From Crossaster papposus (Eukaryota > Echinodermata > Asteroidea > Velatida > Solasteridae): a stretch of DNA of 64,000 nt. The notes below the pieces were generated by a model, which was not told the DNA's origin, did no database searches, and saw only the letters and a list, made by a program, of their open reading frames with translations. Shown here piece after piece: positions 35,501 through 47,500 of the stretch; position 1 is the stretch's first letter; each line of letters opens with the position of its first letter. The position numbers were made by a program, and so were the translations under genes. Where the stretch lies: the NCBI GenBank assembly GCA_037893245.1, contig JBAIAA010000313.1, positions 1,176,001-1,240,000 of the forward strand, read 5' to 3'.

Positions 35501-38500
35501 ACTAAATGCAATTTCTCCTGGCATTACTATTCTATTAGGCATTTTGTTGAACCCAGCAGGCGTGATACTGGTTGATACTGTATACCAGAGTAATCCTACA
35601 TTGGCAGGGTGCTCACAGAATACCCTGTGGGGGTTAGAGTTAACCCTTTTACAGCTCTCGTACCGCCCCAAACTGCTCTGCCCGGTATTCCTTATTGCAC
35701 CTGCCCAAGCTGCTCCTGGTACTCTCTAGTTTTAGGAATTCATACAATAATACAAACTGTGCTTCTTAATTATTTGCAGGAAATACATACTGTACTAGTG
35801 TACCTGTATTTTGAGTTACTTTCTTCTGCATTTTAACCAGTTCGCGCCGGGATAATGTTAACATCACCGAGCCGACGCGCAGGATTATTTTTAACCAAAC
35901 TCTATCCGAAGCAGGTTCAGGCCGCCAGTACCGGGAAGCACACCCACGCATTTCCGGCCTTGCTCGCTGCTGACAGACATTTCCGGCCTTGCTCGTGGCG
36001 TGTTTATGCGTCATCCGTTTTGAATCTGGGGAAAACTTTGCGTTTATATTTGTCATCCGGCGCGAACTGGTTAAAGGGTTTCATGCACAGGAAACAGTTG
36101 AAGAAAAAATGTGTACGTCCATGCATACAATTCTTTTGTGAAGCAGAGCTATATTGAATGCAGGCCAGCGCGAGCGCTGATGAATGAGTAGTTGAATGCG
36201 TGCATATTCAGATTTCATAGTCGAATTTGCATGAAAAGGTCACGCCCCATTTAAGCAAGTTTGCAAAGACCACTGATGAGCGAGGGAGCTGGACTATAAA
36301 TCGTGTCGTTAGCGGGTGCACTGTCGAATACAGTGGTCTTTGACAAAGGCTTAATCCAACAGGGTCCAAAGGAAATGGTTTGGATCCTGTTGCAATCAAC
36401 AAGGTTATGGTTAATTAATTCTTGGTTTTTGTAATGTTCGATGTAAGATAATTGCAATTTTCTTCTTTCCCAAGATAATTACAATACCGGTCAAAGATGG
36501 AGGGGATGACAATGGGTTCCAGGACTTCCAGTTTACGGTTCAACAAATGTCGATTCCTACTGGAAGCAGCTACGAATGCATCCAGCAGTTCACAAACAGG
36601 TGAGAATAATCCCAAAGCCTCCCAGATTCTTTAACCCTAACCCCCTCACTGCTTTTTCTAGAAAGTATCCTGAATCCGCTACAATCCACCAAGTTTGGTT
36701 TGCAAAAACTGCTGGTGTCCTGAGTCCATCAGACTCCACCAGTACGCATACTGGAGATATCCTGAGTCCATCAATAATCCACCAGCAAAAGTGTAATGGA
36801 CTCGGACGGATTCAGGATACCATGGTGGCATACAAACAAATTGCAGTGTGTTTCTCCATAGAGTCCATCACAGTCCATCACCTAAATTTCTGAATCCCGA
36901 ATCCATCAAACTCCTGCAGTAACGCTAGGCTTAAAATCCTCAATCCATCACACTGCTTCAGTTTGTTCAATATGGAGGTATCCTGAATCCACTAAAATCC
37001 TCAAAAATGGATTTTGATGGACTCAGAGTGGTTAGGGTTAAAATCCAAAAGGAAGTCTTTGGAGGATGCAGAGCCTGACCACTGTTACTCGGTAATCATT
37101 GAACCTGATGATGCATCCAGAAGGTTCACAAACGGCTGAAAATAATGCCCAAACCGTCGCTGGATTCTTCAAAAGCCAATGAGGTGTTTTTAGGGGAAGA
37201 ATTTTGTAGGATTGAGGAATGCAGAACCTTGCCACTGTTTGCTTCTAGTACAATGTAGTTCACAAACAGATGGGAATATTCCCAAATCCTCGCTGGATCC
37301 TTCAAAATCCTATAAGGTTTTCTGGTAGGATTTAGGAATTCAGAGCCCATGAGTAAGTTAATGCTCTTGTCTATTTGTCAGGCCTTTCAAAATCTGCTTG
37401 AAGTTTTTGAAACATTTTACAAGATTAAGAAAACAGTCTAGAGTCTAAAGTTCCTAAAGCCGTTTTCCCATTGGACTTTTTCTTCTGCGCCTCACGGTAT
37501 TTTACTGCGACCACTCTTCGTGTAAATCTACAATGCGTTCTTATTACTATTATACCGCGACGTCAAATTTCATTCTCCGAGCAAGACTGGCAGAAGGTCA
37601 CACACTGTGGGCGCTGTGCACAGTCACATTTGACCTCGAGACAAAGAAGTTTACACGTGATCGCGATACTTCTACAGGGTGAGACTGTTCCCATAACTTA
37701 TCACAGTTAAGCGGAAACTTTCTGTGACCACTTTCGACCTGGTAGTTTTGCATCACCGCCGCAGTACATGTACCGGTATGTTGACAGGGACGATCGCTGG
37801 ACGGCGATCGCGAAAAACCCCAAAAATAACATGAATAACTGTCCGACGCCGGTTGAAAACTAACGCTGTCATGAATACGGTAATTACTGTAGTTTTATTG
37901 GTGAGATACATGTATGACCCTTTTAACCACTTAGGGGTGCATAAAGCTCCAAGGTGAAATGTGTCCCTCGGGTATTAAAAATGCCACATCCCACATCACA
38001 GCATCATCAACAATGATGAACACATTTGAACAATGTACAACACATTTTAGGATGTACCGTCTAATGTGGTCTGAATATTTTTGGACTTTATTTTTAAAAT
38101 TTCTATCCACAATTCTGACTTCAGGGAGAAAAATAAAAAAATAATTGCGGTAACAATTCATTTTGTATTTGTTTTGTTGCATTCGGTTTTATTACAGTAT
38201 AGATTTGTGTCGTGTCCAGTGGTCGAATTCACAAAACTTGATAGGTAATGGCGTACGTCATTAATTAATTACTTACATGTAAGTTGTGCAACATTTCTTG
38301 CACAACTGTATAATATGTATATGGCGTAACTATCGATGAAGATAGGACAGTTTTGAGTTAAAGGTAGGATACACCATTGGTAATTGCTTGAATTATCTTG
38401 AATAAGTGGATTTTGGGGGTTGTATTTTATAGTAAATACCGTTTAACTGACCTATCAGAAGTTTTACAACCATGGATGCCGAGAAAACCACGAAAAACAG

Positions 38501-41500
38501 CGTTTGTTTTCAACCGGCGTCGAGCAGTTATTCTTATGTTATTTGTGTTTTTTCACAATCATTTTGCTGGATGTCTAGAATCATTATTTACTTTCAGATG
38601 AGTAAGATATTTCCTAATAATTCGGTAGTAAATTTTTTCGATATCTGCAAATGGTGTATCCCACCTTTAATTTACAAAACTTGACTTTTTTCTCTCCATA
38701 TACATGTAGTGTCGTACACTGTACAGCATCGTTTATGTTTGTAATGGAGACTAGATTTTTGTGGTGCAATGTAATTTCTGTGGTGCAATGTAATTTCTGT
38801 GGTGTAACGTATTTTACGGTAGTCTTAACATGTCTTGAGGGTAAAACCCGAGACCGTGGCATCCGAGACCAAGACCCGCACTTTTGATATCGAGACCAGC
38901 CCTCTGAGACTTTGCTTGGATGAGACCGAGACCTCGAAAAAATATGTAGCTCGACGATCTCGAGACAGAGAACAGGTCTCTAGACTTCCATCTCTGGTGT
39001 ATTGCCTTTATAATACTAAACTGGTCACATTACAATACATTACTGATACCAGTAGCTTGATACTCCACTACATGTACATGTAGAGATGAAGGGCCAGTTA
39101 TACACCGCCTGTGTCCGAAGCTGTATGGTGTACGGCTGCAGGACGTGGCCCACAAGGGTGGGGCACATCCAGCAGATACCGGTAGAACGAGCAGAGATGA
39201 GAATGATTAGGTGGATGCGTGGGCTGCCTCTGGCTAAAAGGCTGTCAAGTGAGAGAAGCTGAGGAAGAGAGTCTGAGTAGAGGGGATCGGCATCGTGTTG
39301 AGGAGGCATAGTCTGAGGTGGTTTGGTCTGGTGGGGAGAAGGGAGGATCAACTGGGTCAAGAAGTGACCAACGTAGTTGTGGGTGGGCCCACACCCGTCG
39401 GACGACCGCGCAAGACGTGGCAGAGCTTCATGTCAGATGACATGCGACTGCTTGGAGTCAATGCAAGGGATGTGCAAGGGATGCGACGGACATGGCCAAG
39501 TGGAGGAGAGCCATAGGGAAGAGGCAGGCCAACCCAGAACAGACTGGACAACAGCCTTAAAACCTAAAAACCGACATGATGTTGTAACACCTGTAATTTG
39601 CATCAATTGGGTTTTTTGTTTAAATTGTACGTACATGTAGATGTATCCAAGCAAACATGCAAATTATTTCATAGTTGAGATGCTTTTGGTTTCATGCTGG
39701 TAAACAGGATGTTGAAATCTATTTAATTATATTAAATGGTTTATTATAAAAATTGTTACATGTACATGTATATTTTTTTTAAACCCCCCAAAACAAGGAA
39801 TTAACTTCATAGCAAATTGAAAAATAAATATAAAATATTCGTGCCAACAATGCCACATCTGGGTACATACATGTATAATTCATGTCAATATAAGTCTCTT
39901 TATATGTCCACTTATGTTAAAGGTAGTATACACCATTGGTAATTTGTTGAATTATCAGGAATGGGTGGATTTGGGGGGTTGTATTGTATAGTAAATATCG
40001 TTTAACTGACCTGTCCGAATTTTTACATTCATGGATGCCGAGAAAAGCATGAAAAACAGCGTTTGTTTTCCACCGGCGTCGAGCAGTTATTCTTATGTTA
40101 TCTTTGTTTTTTCGCGCTCGCCGGACGGCGAGAATGAATTTTGGTTTATACAATTCAATTTTTTGGAACAATTACAGGATATCTAGGGCCCTTATTTTGC
40201 TGGATGCCTGCAATCATTATTTACTTTTAAATAAGTAAGATATTTCTTAATAATTTGGTAGTAAATTTTTTCGATATCTGCAAATGGTGTATACTACCTT
40301 TAACATGGTTATAAATGCCAGGTGTTATCTACGGTATCGTATAAATGTTATAAGGTATCGTATAATTGTTATACATGTAAGGTACATGTACATGTACACA
40401 TGTATTAACCCTAATGTTCTAGGCATTCATTTGGGGTACTGTACATAGTACTACATACATGTACCGTAATTTCCTGCGGACAAGGCGCTCGGCGGTTAAG
40501 GCGCAGGTCCCTAAAATCACCCCAAACAAAATCAAACGTCAACAGATAAAGCGCACCGCCGAATAAGGCGCATGCTTGAACGCACCCAGAAGAACACCAG
40601 GCGCCACCCGGTGTAGGTACATCGCCACAAAGGGGTCATTTTGTTGCCTTAGAACGATCCCACTATTCAAAGCAAGAATTTGCTGAGTACTTGAGTTTAT
40701 CTGGCACGCAAACAATGTATGAACACTTCAAACCAGTAGTCACAATATCGCACGAGGTTTACGTCTGCTCTTATTCCTCCATGCTTTGCCGATACATGTA
40801 TCATAAACTGCATGCATACACATGTACATAGCACATGCAGCGATCGCGTGCGTGCCCAGAGAGGGGTATCCCAAATTGCTCAATTGCGACACCCCCTAGT
40901 CTTTTTTCCAGTCGTTGTGAGCGCTCCTCGCTGTGTAGTTCGGATGGTGAATTGCATGAAGCCGGAACGTAGACGAAAAAACGTTTAGAATACGGCCACA
41001 TAGTATAGGCCAGCTTTTTATCGCTGTTGTACGCGTCATGCAGCGCGAGCTGCCGAGTGCTAAATCTAGTATGTACATGTACATGGATGTACGTCTGTGG
41101 GTCGTTGCGTGAAATCGCGTGCGCATGTAATTGTGACAACAATTTATATCAAATTATACTTACCGCGCGCTCTGGATCTCCGGTCTGCATGCCGCGCCGG
41201 CGCGGCCGCTTAGCAGTGGCGCTACTAGGATCAGAGAGAGCGGCCGCTCGTAGCCGTGCGGCAAATATTACGGGGGCGATTTTGGACCATTTCCTATTTT
41301 TAGGAAATGCATCGACACAATATCGTAAGAACTGTTATTGCGATTTTCGATTATAAGGTGGTATCGCCCAAGCATATCATTGGAATGAAACTGAAAGCAC
41401 GGTCGTGGGGGCGGGGGGGGGGGGGGGGGGGGGGGGGGGGGATCAACACATCGCGGCATTGTTGGAATGGAAACACGGTCACAATGTTTGGAGAGTTGAG

Positions 41501-44500
41501 CTAATTGGTTGACCGCATTATTGAGTAAGATTGCGGCGTTGAAAGAATTCTTCACACAAAGACCGTCACTTTGAACTCAAGCGACATCATATACGGCGCA
41601 CCGAAAGATAAGGCGCAGCGATGTTTTTGTGGTCTAGAAAGTCAGATAAGCCGCGTCTTTACCGCAGGAAATTACGGTACATGTACAAAATACTCAGTTA
41701 TCATCTAGGCCAGTGTACATGTAGTAAGAGTACTGCATACTACAGTTTACTCAGGCAGTATTTTGTAGTATTAGGTGGCGTCAGGGTTAGCAGGAATAAC
41801 ATTGTATTGACAATTGACAATGGATCACAGGCAACAACAATGAACTGGGAAACCCATACTTTTTTTCTCTACGACAAACATGTAGGGCCAAATTCATAAA
41901 CGGTGATTTTCCTTTGATCATGATTAACTAGGCTAAACTGTGTACACAGTTGATGATTGAACGTATAATTCTAGGCCTGAATTCATAAAAAGTGCTTAAA
42001 TCAGCTGCTGTTTATCAAACGTACATGGTTAGTGACGCACGTCTAAGTAACAAAAGAAATTTTAATCGTCCCAAGGCGCTTGTCTATCTCGTGTACAAGT
42101 TACCATTTTGCTTGTGTGACAGACGTATGGCCATGGACCTGCTGCGTATCATTGAAATAGCACAGGAAGAACTGTTTCCCCACCTTTTACACACTCAATG
42201 AGACCCATTTTCTAGTCATGAGTACAATTATCAGCGCGTTTTTTCGACATGGCGACCCTCCCGCTAGTGTAAACTGAGCTGATCAGCAGAGCACAGCGAT
42301 ATGCATTTTTTTTCAAAGATAGATATGCCCTTTTATTAAACATATTACGTAACCCGCTGTGAATAGAATGATGTACGGCTAGTCCACTAAACATCGGCTA
42401 AGCAGGAACTTGTACACGGCTGGATAAACAGCCGATTATTTTCTTACTGAATTGCGATGATCTCAGGAGTTTATCCACACGGGCATTTCTCTGTTTTAGC
42501 CACCGTACAATAGTTGTACGCGACTAAAATAATCCGCTGATCATCACCGTTTATGAATTTGGCCGTAATGTTTTAATTCAGTGATTATTTAAAACACTAG
42601 CTTCGTGATTGCCTCGGCATGTGAATTTGCTCAATTGATTGATTCTGCATCATGATTTACAATATTTACAATAAAAATGTATAATCACTGGACTCTTAAA
42701 GTATTTCCAAAAAAACCGGTCAACCTACTGCCCATGCCTAGATGTACTGTCTAAAGGCGGGATCGAATGTTAACCAGTTCGCGCCGGGATTATTTTAACA
42801 TCACCGAGCCGACGCACGGGATTATTTTTAACGAAACTCGATCAGAAGCAAGGTTCAGGCCGATAGTGCCGGGAAGCACACCTACGCATTTCCGGCCTTG
42901 CTCGCTGCCGACAAACATTTCCAGCCTTGCTCGTGGCGTGTTTTTGCGTCATCCGTTTTTAATCTAAGGAAAAGCGTTTATTCGTCATCCGGTACGAACT
43001 GGTTAATGCATAGCGAATTTGAGTTAATCGACAACATCACAAAGGAGCCTCAATGGTTAAGGTCATCAAATTCTCTTTGTTTTGGCTTTCGCGTAAAGCA
43101 TGAAGCAGCCTCTGGACTCAAGAAAAATATTCCCGCTGATAATGAACTTAACCCTTGCTCTTGTTCATTCTCCAATGCACTTCAATATGTACCCCTTCCC
43201 AAATAAAACCTGTGTATAATCTTTCAATGCCCACAGCTGGACTGAATTGGCTTGTCACTGCCATGCAGTAAACTGCCATGCAGTTAACTACCCTTCATAG
43301 AAGGGCGGGTTAACCCTAACTCCCTACACAACAAAGGAAGTTGGAGGATTTTGAAGGAATTGTATTGTTCAATAACAATGGTGAGGGAGTTAGGGTTAAG
43401 CTACAAAAATGAGATTTACCCTTATTTCTTTTTTTGCATTTGTGTTTGTTTTTGCAGTAAGGGGGAACCCCAACTGGACTCCATCAGCCAAATCAAGACT
43501 AAGGTGATTATCTCAGCCACCGACGATGTCTACCAAACCACCCAGGATAAAATGAAACTTGCCGACGAAGAAATGAAGAAAAACAGGTACAAACATTAGA
43601 AGAATAATCATGTTTACAGCTCTTCACAATTATTGCCCCTGTTCATCCAGCCAGGAGTGGTGCGAAATACGGTACCCTCTGGAGACGTGAACACAATGGG
43701 GACAATGAAAGTGAAAAAGTCTCCAAAGGGTAATTTCTATAGATGAATAGGTCTCAACTAAGAATTTCATGAAATCGACTTTTGGATTGTACTTAAATTA
43801 CTCAAAAACTAGGGTTAGAATGTGGGTTAGGGTTAGTGTTTGGGTTAGGGTATAATATAGGGTATATTGGGACAAAATTTCAACCCAGGAAAATAATTGT
43901 GGTTAAAATGGGGAGCACTTTGAAAAACGTGCTTGACTTTCTAACCATTTTGTGCACGAGCCATGTCTCCACAGTGATACAAAAATGCGAATACATGTTC
44001 CTGCAGCAGCTTGAGATTCGCACAATGTGCGTCGCGTTTTGTTAGCCCGTTACCAAGTTGTGATGGTTCTGACATCACAACTTTGACCAGAAACAAACAT
44101 TGCTTAACTCTTCCTTTTGTTTACACTACAATGCACTTTAAAAGTCGCCTTTAAAAAAAACCTATATTTTATACATAGTACAGTACATGCACTGCAAATC
44201 ACTCCAAGGAATGCCATACAAAACCACAGGTCAACTAGGTCATGCTGAGTCTACTGTGTATATCATGTACACTGACACAAGCAATATATGAACCAACTAC
44301 AGAAGTACGGTACACTTCACTGTACATGGAAAGAATCGTTCAAGGCACTGCAACTAGAGTGATTTGGCATCTACCAATGACATGCCATGAAAAAGGATTA
44401 TAGAGGAAGGGTTAACACATGAAAACGTAGAAGTGACTACGAATTGAAAACGTGACTTAGAATTGTCCTTCAAAATCCATGTGATAAAGGGAGATATTGT

Positions 44501-47500
44501 TTAACCAGTTCGCGTTTGTTGCCGTGTATACACGCAAAGTTTTTCCGAAATTTAAAACGGATGACAGATGAACACATCACAAGCAAGGCCGGAAATATCA
44601 GAGTGTGCTACCCACAGATGGCGGCCTGAACCAGTCTTGGATCTAGATTCATGAAAAACAATACCGTGCCTGAATTGTTTTGACATTTTGTCCTCTGACG
44701 CGAACTAGTTAAAGGGATATCGCTTTCAAGAACATCTCAGTTGTACATTTGTTTTCTAACCGAAACCCCCCCCCCCCCCCCCCCCCCCGAGTGTAATTCA
44801 CTAGAAACCGTACCCATCCTTGCAAATTTACAACACCATACATACACATGTACACACATTCGCATTTTTGTTCCGAAATACGGTACCCTCTGGAGACATG
44901 AACACAATGTGTACAATGGAGACAAAACGTCTCCGGAGGGTAAATTTCTATAGATGAATAGGTCTCCATTGGGAATTTCACGAATTAGATTTTTGGATTT
45001 TACTTAAATTACTCAAAAACTAGGATTAGGATGTGGGTTAGGGTTAGTGTTTGGGTTAGGGTATAATATAGGGTATATTGGGTCGAAATTTCAACCCAGG
45101 AAAAAAATTATGGTTAAAATGGGAGCATTTTGAAAAACGTGCTCGACTTTCTAACCATTTTGTACACGAGAACAAAGCCATGTCTCCACAGTGATACAAA
45201 AATGCGAATGTATGTATCACTGTGGAGACATGGCTTTGTTCTCGTGTACAAAATGGTTAGAAAGTCGAGCACGTTTTTTAAAATGCTCCCATTTTAACCA
45301 TAATTTTTTTCCTGGGTTGAAATTTCGACCAAATATACCCTATATTATACCCTAACCCAAACACTAACCCTAACCCACATCCTAATCCTAGTTTTTGAGT
45401 AATTTAAGTAAAATCCAAAAATATAATTCGTGAAATTCCCAGTGGAGACCTATTCATCTATAGAAATTTACTCTCCGGAGACGTTTTGTCTCCATTGTAC
45501 ACATTGTGTTCATGTCTCCAGAGGGTACCGTATTTCGCACCATGTACGTTTGTTTATGGTGTAAATCGAGGAGTTTCCTTTGTTCCTCTAAAAAATGTCC
45601 TTTGTTTGTACTCTTCTAACCCTAACCCCAATTCACCTTCGTGTCGCCAGGTATGTGTCCTCCATTTACACCATAAACAAAGGCATGTATTCTTTTGGTA
45701 CATAGCGTTATGGGGACAACCCATAGGGTTTGTGTGTAAACTGAAATCTCTCTAATCTCAAACTCAGAACACTCTAAAATTCTAAAATTTTCAGGATCAC
45801 CCTAATTTGTCCCCTTCTTCATTTTCTTTCATTATACCCTAACCCGATTTTACCTTGTTCTACCTTTACTGAACACCCAACGTGCTATGAGGACTCGAAA
45901 ATGTCCCCACTACTCGGTCTGTCTTTTCCAAACAAAAGAGCCTGTCCCCCTAACGCGGTGAGTGCTAGTACACACAAACTTTTCTGAATCTGGAGGTATG
46001 CTTAGAACCCAGTGTAAAAGACTTTGGTTTATGGGTTCAGTACCCATCCTAACAGATTCCAACCAAACGTAGTCTTGGAGTTTGACTGGATGTGGATTGT
46101 TATTAGGGTTATTGAAGTCATAAAGGGCTCATCATATAACAAAATATGTTACCCGCTCTGCAAAAATGAGTCTGTCGCAAAATACATTTTTACGTAAAGG
46201 GCTGTTTATTGTCTTGGAGGTGATTTTTCTTTCAACAATTAATTTTGTTAAGGCATTTTGGTTTCTCCGAAATCTATATTTTTAGATCTGATCGATTGAA
46301 AAGATTGTTTTGATCCCTAAATAAAATTTAATACAGGTTTGGTCATTTTCTTACCATAGCATCTGATGAAGCACTACAATTGTAAATCTTCATTTCTTTT
46401 CGAAGACATTTGGAATATAACTGAGAAAAAGCAAATTTCCAAAATTGTAAAAGACCAATGCATTACACTACAGAGTTGTGCCATTATATCAAATGAAAGA
46501 TTATTTCCTGCTTTTTCTGACCAACTGTAAAATTGAAAAAAAATTGACTAATTTTTGCAGAGTGGGTCACATATGAAAACTTTGACTGTAAAAACTTGAA
46601 TTTATTTTGTTTACAGCACAAAAGAAGTCAGCCAAAAAGAAGTGAAAGCCACTCGTAAGGTCCGTAAAATCATCAAGCGGCCCGGTCAGCCAACGCAGAA
46701 TAAAACGGCACACTTACAACGCCCCGGTCAGCTCAGCCACAGCAAACCAAGCCATACGTCAAGTGCAATAAGCAGGAGTAACGGTACCCAGGCTCCGTCT
46801 AGCAGAGTATCACAAGTAGCAGTGAAGGGGGCTCCGACTAGTAAACCTGCCACATCCAATAGGTCGTACAGGTAAGCCTGGCCATCTGGAATTTCTACCG
46901 TGGCTGTTGCTTTTGTCCATTTCTTAACTTTTGCCGTTAGCCACAGTCATTGAAATGCATACACTGCAAATTTATGTGGAACAATATCGTATTTTTTGTT
47001 GTAACGGACGTTACATTAAAGCATTACGGATGCTGCACATGTCTAAAAATCATTTTCACACACGTGATAAAAAACACTGCATTATGTATTCTGAGTTCTG
47101 TGTGATATTTTCATAAAATATAAGCATTTCTCTCTGCCTCAAAAGCAAAAATTCGCTCCCATTTTGCATGTGAAAACCAGTTGCCCAAGTGTTTTACCTT
47201 AAATCCATAATTTTAGCCCCAAAATGTTTCTTGACAAAAACATACATTCCTACTGGCACACCACTAAATTAAAAAAGGCCTTAATGGTCCCCTTCACTTG
47301 ATACCAGAATTGTAGTCGAGTCCCTGCAAGTCCGTTCACAAGTCCTTTCGTGAAGCCAGTCACAAGTCCTTTCATAAAGGCAGTCAGAATTGATTGAATT
47401 GTGATTGACTTGTGATTGACTTGTGATTGACTTGTGATTGACTTGTGATGGACTTGTGATGGACTTGTGATGGACTTGTGATGGACTTGTGATAGACTTG

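Noticed and set aside
39295-39551. A host gene over the GRPRKTW region
   Set aside because: It is the degraded C-terminal tail of a LINE reverse transcriptase, with stops and frame changes.
46931-47116. An extra ELL exon after exon 5
   Set aside because: The 61-codon frame has no ELL similarity and exons 5 and 6 already join in phase.
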